A stretch of DNA of 64,000 nt from Hyphomonadaceae bacterium ML37 (GTDB lineage: Bacteria; Pseudomonadota; Alphaproteobacteria; Caulobacterales; Maricaulaceae). Below the pieces are notes generated by a model. The model saw only the letters and a program-made list of their open reading frames with translations. It made no database searches and was not told where the DNA came from. The position numbers and the translations under genes are program-made. Shown here piece by piece: positions 20,580 to 31,683 of this stretch. Where the stretch lies: NCBI GenBank assembly GCA_027627685.1, contig CP091241.1, positions 2,233,191 through 2,297,190 of the forward strand. Reading direction: 5' to 3'. The number at the start of each line of letters is the position of its first letter. The stretch's first letter is position 1.

Positions 20580-21314
20580 ATGAAGGCCGATGTCAGCGCA
20601 GCGGTCCTGTTGATCGGGGACGAGATTCTGTCTGGACGCACCCAGGACGCCAACCTGAAGCAGATCGCCGAGTTTTTGCAGCCGCTGGGCGTGCCGGTCA
20701 AGGAAGCGCGGGTGGTGGCGGACGATCAGGATGCGATCATAGCGGCGGTGCGTGCCCTGTCAGCGGCGTATGATTATGTTTTCACCACAGGGGGGATAGG
20801 ACCCACCCATGATGACATCACCGCCGACGCCATGGCCGTCGCCTTCGGGCGCACCATCGATGTGCGTGAGGATGCCCGCAAAATCCTAGAGCACTGGTAT
20901 GCGCGCTCCGGGACGCAGATCACCGACGCCCGCCTGCGCATGGCGCGAATCCCTGTGGGCGCAAGCCTGATCAACAATCCGGTGACCGGCGCGCCGGGCT
21001 TTCAGATCGAGAATGTATTCGTCATGGCGGGCGTCCCGAAGATCACCCGCGGCATGCTGGAGGATGTGGCGCACCGGATTGAGGGCGGGCCGGTCACTCA
21101 TACGGTGTCGGTGCGCCTGGAAGACGTGCGCGAGGGGGATATCGCGCAGGCGCTGGGAGCGCTGGCCGGGGAGCATCCGGAAGTCTCCTTCGGCTCCTAT
21201 CCCTGGTTCGAGGATGATGGCGGAACCTTGCGCCGCGGCGTGGTGCTGGTGGCGCGCGGCCGCGACCAGGCCTTCCTGGATTACCTGCAAGGCCAGCTGG
21301 AAGCGCTGGGCTGA
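20580..21314 (+). CDS. CinA N-terminal / molybdopterin-binding domain protein
   Basis: A 244-residue protein with the MoCF_biosynth domain: LIGDEILSGRTQDAN near the start and FTTGGIGPTHDDIT around residue 65. It corresponds to the N-terminal half of CinA without the C-terminal nicotinamide-nucleotide amidase domain. Such stand-alone forms are common in Alphaproteobacteria; the true substrate is uncertain. ATG 20580 has GAGG about 10 nt upstream. Confidence 0.88.
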   Translation: MKADVSAAVLLIGDEILSGRTQDANLKQIAEFLQPLGVPVKEARVVADDQDAIIAAVRALSAAYDYVFTTGGIGPTHDDITADAMAVAFGRTIDVREDARKILEHWYARSGTQITDARLRMARIPVGASLINNPVTGAPGFQIENVFVMAGVPKITRGMLEDVAHRIEGGPVTHTVSVRLEDVREGDIAQALGALAGEHPEVSFGSYPWFEDDGGTLRRGVVLVARGRDQAFLDYLQGQLEALG

Positions 21315-21409
21315 CGCCTTGCCCGACCGGTACGTGCAGCCTAGGCTTTCCATCAATGTTCTTGGCGCCCGGCAGCGGGTGCGCACTCCTGATATGACGA
21401 GGATTGGCC

Positions 21410-22039
21410 ATGGCCTACGCGTTCGATGACCGCCTGATTCGCAATGATGACGAAGATGAGGACGAGCGCGAGGACAAGAACGCGCCCCAGACCGGGGATT
21501 ATGTCGGCAAGGCGCTGTTTGAAAGCCGCACCATCCTGATCACCGGCGGCATCAACGACAAGGTGGCGCGCGCCGTGTGCGCCCAGCTGTTCGCCCTGGC
21601 GGCCAAGAGCGATGATCCCATCCTGATGGTGATCTCCTCGCCCGGCGGCCATGTGGAATCGGGCGACATGATCCACGACACCATGAAGTTCGTGAAACCG
21701 CGCGTGATCGTGCTGGGTACGGGCTGGGTGGCGAGCGCGGGCGCGCTGATCTTCGTGGCGGCCGACAAAGAGGACCGCTACTGCCTGCCCAACACGCGCT
21801 TCCTCCTGCACCAACCCTCGGGCGGCGCCGGAGGACCGGCCAGCGATATCGAGATCCAGGTGCGCGAGATGCGCATGATGCGCGACCGCCTCAACCAGAT
21901 CTTCGCCGACGCCACGGGCCAGCCCCTGTCACGCATCCAGGAAGACACTGACCGCGATTTCTGGCTGACCGCCAAGGGCGCAGTGGAGTACGGCCTGTGC
22001 AGCAAGGTCGTCTCGCGCCAGGACGAGATCAAGCGGTAG
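21410..22039 (+). CDS. ClpP-like serine protease (second-type ClpP paralogue)
   Basis: A 209-residue ClpP-family protein with a complete triad: Ser109 (GWVASAG), His134 (LLHQPSGG) and Asp183 (DRDFW). It differs from housekeeping ClpP in a highly acidic N-terminal segment (residues 13-23 almost all Asp/Glu) and in VASAG replacing the usual ASMG at the nucleophile. This suggests an accessory ClpP paralogue with altered partner binding. ATG 21410 is chosen over TTG 21404 because GAGG lies 7 nt upstream. Confidence 0.88.
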   Translation: MAYAFDDRLIRNDDEDEDEREDKNAPQTGDYVGKALFESRTILITGGINDKVARAVCAQLFALAAKSDDPILMVISSPGGHVESGDMIHDTMKFVKPRVIVLGTGWVASAGALIFVAADKEDRYCLPNTRFLLHQPSGGAGGPASDIEIQVREMRMMRDRLNQIFADATGQPLSRIQEDTDRDFWLTAKGAVEYGLCSKVVSRQDEIKR

Positions 22040-22058
22040 ACGGGGGAGCGCCGGCGCC

Positions 22059-22607
22059 ATGACCGCAAAGCCCGATCCGCTGGACTCGATGAAGGCCAAC
22101 TTGCTGAAAAACACCGGCAAGTCGGCCGATGAATGGGCCGCTTTGGTGCGAGCCAGCGGGCTTGAGAAGCATGGCGAACAGATGGCGCTGCTCAAGGGAA
22201 CCCATGGCCTCGGCCATGGCTACGCGAACCTGATCTGCCACACGGCCAAGGGCACGCTGGACGCCCCGCAGGACGACATGCTGTCGGGCCAGTACGCCGG
22301 CAAGGAAGCGTTGCGGCCCGCCTATGACGCGCTGGAGGCGTACGCGAAATCGCTTGGCGATGACGTTGAGATTTCAATCAAGAAGACCAGCACCGCCTTC
22401 CGCCGGTCGAAGAATTTCGCGGTCGTCACGCCCGCCTCGAAAACGCGCATCCATGTGGGCCTGAACCTGAAAGGTGCGGCGCCGACTGACCGTCTGATCG
22501 CCGAAAAGCCGGGCGCGATGTGCACCCACAAGGTCCAAGTCGAAACCGCCGCCGATCTCGACGCCGAGCTCAAGGCCTGGATGAAGTCGGCCTACGAGCT
22601 GGCGTGA
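22059..22607 (+). CDS. DUF4287/DUF5655 domain protein
   Basis: A 182-residue soluble protein. The N-terminal half (residues 5-60) has the DUF4287 pattern (KTGKSADEW-like, LKGTHGLGHGYANLI). The C-terminal half (about 80-180) resembles DUF5655, with ISIKKTSTAFRRSKNFAVV and a terminal helix. The function is unknown; the second domain is related by family knowledge to predicted nucleic-acid-binding transport-like folds. It starts 20 nt after the ClpP-like gene and may be co-transcribed. Confidence 0.85.
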   Translation: MTAKPDPLDSMKANLLKNTGKSADEWAALVRASGLEKHGEQMALLKGTHGLGHGYANLICHTAKGTLDAPQDDMLSGQYAGKEALRPAYDALEAYAKSLGDDVEISIKKTSTAFRRSKNFAVVTPASKTRIHVGLNLKGAAPTDRLIAEKPGAMCTHKVQVETAADLDAELKAWMKSAYELA

Positions 22608-22617
22608 TCCCTTTGAT

Positions 22618-23913
22618 TTAGATGGACTTTCCCAACGCCCGCCAGGCGATGTCGCGGCGGCAAACGCCCTGCGGCCAGTCGATGAGATCGACCGCCTGAT
22701 AGGCGCGTGACACGGCCTGTTCCAGCGTGTCGCCCGCAGCGGTGATCGTCAGAACGCGCCCGCCCGCCGCGATCCAGTCGCCCTCTTCGTTGACCCCGGT
22801 TCCGGCGTGAAACACTGTCACGCCCTCCACCGCGCCGGCGGCTTTAAGCCCCTTGATCACCGAGCCTTTTTCGTAAGACCCCGGATAACCCTGGCTCGCC
22901 AGCACCACGCAGGCCGCCGGGCGCGATGCGTTGAGCTGCGGCAGGAGCCGGGCGAAATCGCGTGCGGGCATGCCCCCCGTGGCGCAGGCCAGCAGGGCCG
23001 GGACGATGTCATCGGCCAGGCTCATCATCAGCACCTGACACTCGGGATCGCCAAAACGCACATTGAATTCAACGACTTTCGGCCCCTCCGGCGTGATCAT
23101 GAGGCCGATATACAAGACGCCCTGATAAGGGAAACCGGCCTGCGCCATGGCATCAATGATTGGCGCGGCGATGGTTTCGTCCACCTCTTTGAGGAGCTCC
23201 GGCGTCATCACCGGGGCGGGGGCGTACGCGCCCATGCCGCCCGTGTTCGGGCCCTCATCGCCGTCCAGAAGCCGCTTGTGATCCTGGCAGGCGGGCAGGG
23301 TCAGACGGTTCACGCCATCGGTGAGGACAAACACGCTCGCCTCCTCGCCCTGCATGAATTCCTCGAGGACAAGCCCGGCGCCCGCGCCGCCGAATTTGCC
23401 GGACAACATCGCCTGCGCTTCGTGGATAGCGGTGTCGACATCCGGCGCAATGACCACGCCCTTGCCCGCCGCCAGACCGTCCGCCTTGATGACATAAGGC
23501 GGGCTGAGGGAGTCAAAAAACCCGCGTGCGGAGACAAGATCGGTCACTTTTTGGTACATCGCGGTCGGCACGCCGAGACGGGCCATGAAATCCTTGGCGA
23601 AACCCTTGGAGGATTCCAGCTTCGCACCCTCGGCGCCCGGACCGAACACATCAAATCCGCGCGCGCGCAGACCGTCGGCGAGCCCGCCGGCCAACGGCGC
23701 CTCGGGCCCGATCACGATGAGGTCCGGCTCCAGCTGCAGCGCCAGATCGTGCAGCCCCTGCACATCGTCGGCGGCCACATCGAAGCACGGGCCGATCTGG
23801 TCCATGGCCGGGCTGCCCGGCGCGCACCAGATCACCTCCACGAGGGGGCTCTGGCTGATCTTCCAGGCCAGCGCATGCTCGCGCCCGCCCGACCCGATGA
23901 TGAGGATGTTCAT
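22618..23913 (-). CDS. purD: Phosphoribosylamine-glycine ligase
   Basis: A 431-residue ATP-grasp enzyme for step 2 of de novo purine synthesis. It has N-terminal MNILIIGSGGREHALAW, the GPEAPLAGGLADGL loop, an ATP-grasp core with KADGLAAGKGV, HKRLLDGDEGPNTGGMGAY, and VVEFNVRFGDPE metal-binding residues. ATG 23913 is supported by GGAG 8 nt upstream; an ATG three codons earlier is less well placed. Confidence 0.97.
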   Translation of the reverse strand: MNILIIGSGGREHALAWKISQSPLVEVIWCAPGSPAMDQIGPCFDVAADDVQGLHDLALQLEPDLIVIGPEAPLAGGLADGLRARGFDVFGPGAEGAKLESSKGFAKDFMARLGVPTAMYQKVTDLVSARGFFDSLSPPYVIKADGLAAGKGVVIAPDVDTAIHEAQAMLSGKFGGAGAGLVLEEFMQGEEASVFVLTDGVNRLTLPACQDHKRLLDGDEGPNTGGMGAYAPAPVMTPELLKEVDETIAAPIIDAMAQAGFPYQGVLYIGLMITPEGPKVVEFNVRFGDPECQVLMMSLADDIVPALLACATGGMPARDFARLLPQLNASRPAACVVLASQGYPGSYEKGSVIKGLKAAGAVEGVTVFHAGTGVNEEGDWIAAGGRVLTITAAGDTLEQAVSRAYQAVDLIDWPQGVCRRDIAWRALGKSI

Positions 23914-24096
23914 GAGGCGCACTCCGACGGCGTTTCAACGCCGACGTGATAGGGCGCGCACCCGCCCGTGTCGACCAGCGCGCGCGGGTGGTTTCATCCT
24001 CGAAAGGCCCTGAGGCCGCCCGCCGCAACGAGACTGGACGATCAGAACCGCTTGTCATCACCGCTCCAAATCCATACACTTGACGGCGTGTACAGG

Positions 24097-24108
24097 CTTG
24101 CACGCAAG
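24097..24108. promoter_or_regulatory. Small palindrome before the HEPN-island genes
   Basis: CTTGCACGCAAG (5-bp arms, 2-nt centre) lies 9 nt upstream of the start codon at 24118. A TTGACG hexamer at 24080-24085 could be a -35 element, but no good -10 is visible. It is placed where a repressor acting on the two downstream genes could bind. Confidence 0.35.
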
Positions 24109-24117
24109 TGATCCAAA

Positions 24118-24420
24118 ATGAATGCAGATGGCAATATAGAGCGCATCCGGCAGGTGGTCAGCGAAGCGCTGAACCGCGACTTTCTGCGTGTGAATGTTGT
24201 TGATTTCAAATTTGAACGCGACACCGATCACGATGACGACGAGATTCTGCGCATCACCGTGATCTTTGACGGCCGCGCCCGCGACATCGACCCGCACCAA
24301 CTCTCCGGAACAGTTCGCCATGTGCGGCCGCGTTTGATGGAGATCGGGGAAAAAGCCTTCCCGGTATTCTCATTCGTCTCCCGGGGCGATGCAGGCAGAC
24401 TGATACGTGAAACCGCTTGA
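24118..24420 (+). CDS. Conserved small protein, first gene of HEPN-associated pair
   Basis: A 100-residue soluble protein of unknown function. It is predicted alpha/beta: an N-terminal helix, then acidic DTDHDDDEILRITVIFDG, then DPHQLSGTVRHVRPRL and FPVFSFVSRGDAG. There is no Shine-Dalgarno sequence before ATG 24118, so it may be leaderless. Its last 14 nt overlap the GTG start of the HEPN-like gene. Base composition is less GC-rich than the flanks. By analogy with other HEPN pairs it could be the antidote or partner; this is inference. Confidence 0.75.
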   Translation: MNADGNIERIRQVVSEALNRDFLRVNVVDFKFERDTDHDDDEILRITVIFDGRARDIDPHQLSGTVRHVRPRLMEIGEKAFPVFSFVSRGDAGRLIRETA

Positions 24421-24871
24421 TCTCCTGTCGACCGCTGAGGGCCTTGTGCAGTCCGGAAACAGGAAGCCGCGCCAGTCAGATTTGTTGAGGGCGGTGAGTA
24501 CAATTTATTACGCCGTCTTTCACACGCTGGCCCGCCAAAACGCGGACTTGCTCATCGGCGCCACAAGAGCGGCGTGGAACGGGAACGCCTGGAAACAGAC
24601 CTATCGCGCACTGGATCACGGAGTTTGCAAAAAAAATTGTATGAACAGCGCGATTTCGGCCTTCCCGAGAGATATCCAGGACTTTGCAAATTTCTTCGTC
24701 ACCATGCAGAAAAAGCGGCACTCAGCCGACTACGACCCCACTTACAGGACATACAAATCGGAAGTGCTGCTCGACCTGGCACAGGCGCACCAGACCATTA
24801 CAGACTTTGAAAATGCGCCCATTCGGGACCGGCGCGCGTTCGCAGCATTTGTGCTTTTCAAACACAGATAA
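24407..24871 (+). CDS. HEPN-like protein
   Basis: A 154-residue all-helical protein. RAVSTIYYAVFHTLARQNADLL (written here with helix residues 28-49) resembles the first HEPN helix, and RHSADYDP plus EVLLDLAQAHQTI resembles the C-terminal HEPN helices. The conserved YRALDHG (Arg...His) could correspond to a catalytic pair, although the spacing (R-x3-H) is shorter than the classic R-x4-6-H of HEPN ribonucleases. It starts at GTG 24407, inside the previous gene. Composition is AT-richer than the neighbours, consistent with acquisition. Confidence 0.7.
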   Translation: MKPLDLLSTAEGLVQSGNRKPRQSDLLRAVSTIYYAVFHTLARQNADLLIGATRAAWNGNAWKQTYRALDHGVCKKNCMNSAISAFPRDIQDFANFFVTMQKKRHSADYDPTYRTYKSEVLLDLAQAHQTITDFENAPIRDRRAFAAFVLFKHR

Positions 24872-24977
24872 CAGTGGCGAGCCGAGCCTTCCAGTGGGAC
24901 GACCTCCCCAGGCCACCCCATTTCACCCCTCCCCCCTCTGCCGCTAGGCTGGGCGCTCAGCGCCAGTGAGTCGCCCC

Positions 24978-26426
24978 ATGACCGAACCTGCCTCCAACGT
25001 CCATGAATACTCCGTCTCCGAGCTCGCCCGGTCGCTCAAGCGGACGGTGGAGGAGACGTATGGGCATGTGCGGGTGCGGGGTGAGCTGGGGCGGGTGATC
25101 ATCGCCAAGTCCGGCCATGTCTATCTGGACATGAAGGATGAGAGCGCGGTCATTGATGCCGTGATGTGGAAGGGCATCGCCTCCACCCTCAATTTCCGGC
25201 CCGAGGAGGGGCTGGAGGTGATTGTGGAGGGGCGGCTGTCCACCTTCCCGGGCCGGTCGAAATACCAGCTGATCATCGAGCGCATGGAGCCGGCGGGCGC
25301 GGGCGCACTGATGGCGCTCCTGGAAGCGCGCAAGGCGGCGCTGGCAGCCGAGGGCCTGTTCGCGCCCGAGCGCAAGCGCCCCATTCCCTTCCTGCCGCGA
25401 GTGATCGGCGTGGTCACCTCGCCGACGGGCGCGGTGATCCGGGACATTCTGCACCGGCTGGATGACCGCTTCCCGGTCCATGTCCTGCTCTGGCCGGTGC
25501 TGGTGCAGGGCGAGCAGGCCGCTGGCCAGATCGCCGCGGCCATTGAAGGCTTCAACGCGCTGGAGCCCGGCGGGCGCGTGCCTGTGCCGGACGTGCTGAT
25601 CGTGGCGCGCGGCGGCGGGTCAGTGGAAGATCTCTGGGCGTTCAATGAGGAAATCGTGGTGCGCGCGGCCGCCACCTCGCGCATTCCGCTGATCTCGGCG
25701 GTGGGTCACGAGACCGATACGACCCTCATCGACTTCGCCTCGGACCGGCGCGCGCCGACACCCACGGGCGCGGCCGAGATCGCCGTGCCGGTGCGCCGCG
25801 AACTGGCCGAGCGCACCAGCGCCCTGGGCGCCCGCCTCACCCGCGCCCTCACCCGGCTCGTGGACCGCAAGGGCGCAGATTTGCGCTCGGCGGCGCGCGC
25901 TTTGCCGCGCCCCGATACCCTGCTGGGCGAGGCGCGCCAGCGGCTGGATTATGCGTCAGGCCGCCTCGACAGCGCGGCGCGCCTGCGCCTTGAACGGGTG
26001 CGCGGACGGCTCGATGGCCTCGCCGGACGGCTCAGGCCCGCAGCGCTGACGCGCGATATTTCGGACAAGCATCAGCGCCTCACCCGCCTCGCGATGCGGC
26101 TGAAGCCTGCGCAAGCGCGCGCCCTCACCGACCGCAAGCGCACGCTGGACGGGCTCGCCGCCCGGCTCAATTCAGTGTCGCATGAAGGCGTACTGGCGCG
26201 CGGCTTTGCGCTGGTCACCGACGCGAACGGAAAGCTGGTGCGCGCGGCATCCGCGCTGACCGATGGCGACGCGGTGACGCTGGAGTTCCAGGACGCCAAA
26301 CGCGGCGCGGTGATCGGCGGGGGCGGCGCGGCGGCGGCGCCCGCTCCGGCGCCAGCCACCCCCGCCCCGCGCAAGGCGAAGCCGAAACCCAAACCGCCTG
26401 CGCCGGGTCAGGGCGATCTGTTCTAG
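24978..26426 (+). CDS. xseA: Exodeoxyribonuclease VII large subunit
   Basis: A 482-residue large subunit of ExoVII, which degrades single-stranded DNA. An N-terminal OB fold (EYSVSELARSLK...VRGELG) is followed by the catalytic region with ARGGGSVEDLWAFNEE and SAVGHETDTTLIDFASD, a coiled-coil middle, and the RGFALV segment near the end. The C-terminal tail is Ala/Pro/Lys-rich. ATG 24978 is preferred; GTG 24966 is in frame four codons upstream. No xseB is visible beside it. Confidence 0.95.
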   Translation: MTEPASNVHEYSVSELARSLKRTVEETYGHVRVRGELGRVIIAKSGHVYLDMKDESAVIDAVMWKGIASTLNFRPEEGLEVIVEGRLSTFPGRSKYQLIIERMEPAGAGALMALLEARKAALAAEGLFAPERKRPIPFLPRVIGVVTSPTGAVIRDILHRLDDRFPVHVLLWPVLVQGEQAAGQIAAAIEGFNALEPGGRVPVPDVLIVARGGGSVEDLWAFNEEIVVRAAATSRIPLISAVGHETDTTLIDFASDRRAPTPTGAAEIAVPVRRELAERTSALGARLTRALTRLVDRKGADLRSAARALPRPDTLLGEARQRLDYASGRLDSAARLRLERVRGRLDGLAGRLRPAALTRDISDKHQRLTRLAMRLKPAQARALTDRKRTLDGLAARLNSVSHEGVLARGFALVTDANGKLVRAASALTDGDAVTLEFQDAKRGAVIGGGGAAAAPAPAPATPAPRKAKPKPKPPAPGQGDLF

Positions 26427-26427
26427 G

Positions 26428-29133
<2,706 letters not shown>

Positions 29134-29136
29134 GGT

Positions 29137-30045
29137 TTATTCCGCTTCGCGCGGGCATAGACCGCCCTTGAACCAGTCGGCCAGGTGATCGACGAACAGG
29201 CGCACGCGGTGGGCGAGATAGCGGTTGGACGGGTACACCGCCCACAGATCGCGCCCCTCGGGCGTCCAGTCGCCCATCACGGCATTCACCGTGCCCGCAT
29301 CAATCGCCTCGCGCGCCGCCCATTCGGGCGTGCAGGCGAGCCCCGCCCCGGCGGCGGCCGCGCTGACCGCCGCCTTGGCGCCGTTGAGGGAGAAGCGGCC
29401 CGCCACCTTCACCTCGGCCGGCTCATTGTCGCGGTGGAAGCGCCAGAGCATGGGCGCGGGCCGGTTGCGGTCGATGATGCAGTCATGGCGCGCCAGATCG
29501 GACGGGTGGGACGGCGCGCCGGCGCCGGCCAGATAGGCCGGGCTCGCCACCAGCACCATGAGCGCATGCGCGAGGCGGCGCGCGATCAGGGATGAATCGT
29601 TCAGGTGGCCGATGCGCACGGCCAGATCATAGCCCTCGTCCACCAGATCGACCATGCGGTCGGTCATGTCGAGACGCACCTCCACCGCCGGCCAGCGATC
29701 CATGAAGGCGGTGACGGGCTCGACCAGCCTCTGAGCGCCGAAATCGACCGGGGCGGACACGCGCAACACGCCGACCGCCGCCGCATGCTCATGGGCCAGG
29801 CCTGATTCCAGCTCCTCGTATTCCTTCAGCCAGGGCCGCACCCGGTCCAGCAGGGCTCGGCCCGCATCGGTCAGGCGCACCGAGCGGGTGGTCCGCTCGA
29901 GCAAGCGCGCCTGCATGCGCTCTTCCAGGGCGGAGATCTGTTTGGACGCCGCGCCCGGCGTCAGGCCCAGCCGTTCGGCGGCGCGGGTGAAGCTTTCCAG
30001 CTCCGCCACGGCGGAGAACAGGCGCAGGGCGTCGATGCGATCCAT
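29137..30045 (-). CDS. LysR-family transcriptional regulator
   Basis: A 302-residue regulator with an N-terminal winged helix-turn-helix (residues 3-60: LRLFSAVAELESFTRAAERL, then PGAASKQISALEERM) and a type-2 periplasmic-binding-like sensor domain. It belongs to the large PA0218/AaeR/DmlR-like group. No clear divergent partner is present, since the flanking serine hydrolase gene runs in the same direction and ends 86 nt upstream. The target is unknown. Confidence 0.92.
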   Translation of the reverse strand: MDRIDALRLFSAVAELESFTRAAERLGLTPGAASKQISALEERMQARLLERTTRSVRLTDAGRALLDRVRPWLKEYEELESGLAHEHAAAVGVLRVSAPVDFGAQRLVEPVTAFMDRWPAVEVRLDMTDRMVDLVDEGYDLAVRIGHLNDSSLIARRLAHALMVLVASPAYLAGAGAPSHPSDLARHDCIIDRNRPAPMLWRFHRDNEPAEVKVAGRFSLNGAKAAVSAAAAGAGLACTPEWAAREAIDAGTVNAVMGDWTPEGRDLWAVYPSNRYLAHRVRLFVDHLADWFKGGLCPREAE

Positions 30046-30131
30046 AAGGGGTCCGTGGGTCTCCAGGCAACAAGGCCGCCGGTCTTATCCGCCGGGCCCC
30101 ACTCTGTCACGCGAATTGACTGCACGTTGGG

Positions 30132-31436
30132 TCAGAGGCGGGCGTCATCATGGGCGGCCAGCCAGTCCAGCGCGAGGGTGAACAGGGCTGTCTCTCCCGC
30201 TGTCAGCCCACTGACCGGATCATAGGGTTTGGGTTCGTCCGGGTCCTCACCCGTGACGAAGTAGGCGATGGAGGCGTTGAGCTCCGGCACGAACCAGGCG
30301 CCGCCATACAGACCCCACGCTTGCCCCGGATGGCCGATGGCGGTCAGGTCCGGGCGGCCGGGAACCTGTCCCGGCTCAAGCAGCTGGGGACCGCTGGCCC
30401 AGGCGCGCAGGCCCGGTCCGGCATCGCCGCGCCAGACCGGATCGGCCAGCGCCTCACCCGGCCCGCCGGGTGAGAAAGCCTCCGCGAGCAGCGCCAGCTC
30501 GATCACATTGGCGCGCAGGCCGCCCTGGGGCGACATCAGCGAGCCGTTCTCGCCGGGCTGATAGTCCTCCAGCACATGGCCGGGCTGAACCAGCACCACC
30601 GGCCCGTCGCCCGCCAGCATGGAGGCGCTGTCGATCTGCACCCGCCAGGCGCCGTCGGTCCAGCGGTGCAGCGCGCCGCCCCTGTCGCGCGCGCTGCGCT
30701 CCACGCCCGACCAGTTGAAGCCGGCGCCGGGAATGCCCGCCGGGATAAGCGCATGGCGCCGGGCCAGCCGGTCGAAGCGCTCCCCGCTGGCGTCCTCCAG
30801 CACGCTGGCGGCCAGGGCGTAGCCGAGATTGGAATAGGTGAAGGCCGCGCCCGGCGCATGGTCGCACCAGGCGGCCTCATCATTGAAGAGGGCGTAGAAA
30901 TCCTCGCCCAGATCGGCCCAGTAGCGCGCGGGATCGCAGACGCCGGACGTGTGCGACAATAGCTGGCGCAGGGTGATCGGCGCGTCAGGCGCCAGCGGGT
31001 GGCGCGGCGCGCGGCTCAGAACCGACCGGATCGGGGCGTCCAGATCGATATCGCCCGCAGCTTCCAGCGCGCCGGCGGTCAGGGCGACGGCCAGTTTCGA
31101 GATCGAGGCGGCGCGCACGGGCGTTTGCGCCTCCAACGCCCTGACCGGGGCCTGACCGGCTGCGTCGAACGCCGCCGCGCCCGCCGCCGACGCCCACAGA
31201 ATCTCGCCTTCGCGCACGATGGCGATCGCCGCGCCCGGCGCGCGCGAGCCGTCGGTTTCCAGCTGGGATTCAAGCCTCGCCTGCCAGAAATCGGTTGCCG
31301 GTTCGGCCTCCATCGCGCAGGACGCGAGCACAAGGCACGCTGCAACCCATCCGGCCGCACGCCAGCGGCCTGGCCGCGCCACGCGCGCCCATCCTGTGGG
31401 TAACGCATTAAAATTGCGGCGAATTTGTCCGGTCAT
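30132..31436 (-). CDS. Serine hydrolase, beta-lactamase/penicillin-binding fold, lipoprotein
   Basis: A 434-residue class-C beta-lactamase-like hydrolase (S12). A long N-terminal region leads into a hydrophobic stretch and lipobox Cys40 (VLASC). The catalytic motif SxxK is Ser111-Ile-Ser-Lys114 and the YxN motif is Tyr201-Ser-Asn203. The natural substrate is unknown: esterase, D-amino-acid peptidase and beta-lactamase are all possible. It is divergent from the TonB receptor and shares a palindrome-rich intergenic region. Confidence 0.86.
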   Translation of the reverse strand: MTGQIRRNFNALPTGWARVARPGRWRAAGWVAACLVLASCAMEAEPATDFWQARLESQLETDGSRAPGAAIAIVREGEILWASAAGAAAFDAAGQAPVRALEAQTPVRAASISKLAVALTAGALEAAGDIDLDAPIRSVLSRAPRHPLAPDAPITLRQLLSHTSGVCDPARYWADLGEDFYALFNDEAAWCDHAPGAAFTYSNLGYALAASVLEDASGERFDRLARRHALIPAGIPGAGFNWSGVERSARDRGGALHRWTDGAWRVQIDSASMLAGDGPVVLVQPGHVLEDYQPGENGSLMSPQGGLRANVIELALLAEAFSPGGPGEALADPVWRGDAGPGLRAWASGPQLLEPGQVPGRPDLTAIGHPGQAWGLYGGAWFVPELNASIAYFVTGEDPDEPKPYDPVSGLTAGETALFTLALDWLAAHDDARL

Positions 31437-31482
31437 CTGGTTCAAGTCACCTGACCTGCCTGGCGATCCGGAACGCGAAAGT

Positions 31483-31498
31483 GTAGCAATTTTGCTAC
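31483..31498. promoter_or_regulatory. Palindrome in the serine hydrolase / TonB receptor intergenic region
   Basis: GTAGCAATTTTGCTAC has 7-bp arms around two centre bases. It sits between divergent start codons (31436 minus, 31684 plus), a standard place for a dimeric repressor operator. Confidence 0.45.
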
Positions 31499-31514
31499 GC
31501 CCGTATCGCATTTT

Positions 31515-31554
31515 TTTGACACCCCTCAATTTTTCGCACGGAGGGGGCGTCAAA
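31515..31554 (+). promoter_or_regulatory. Inverted repeat TTTGACACCCC / GGGGGCGTCAAA upstream of the TonB receptor
   Basis: Arms at 31515-31526 and 31543-31554 match at 10 of 12 positions and contain a TTGACA that could be a -35 element. It could fold in RNA or bind a regulator. The distance to the receptor ATG is about 130 nt. Confidence 0.4.
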
Positions 31555-31683
31555 CCCATACAGTTTTGTAATCTAGCCATTGGTGCGGTGCAACACGAAC
31601 GCGGCGCCAAGCTGCTACGAGAGAGCGAACAGGGGTTCGGCCCGTGTCGCGGCGACACGACAACAACATAGGGGATCGGCGTT

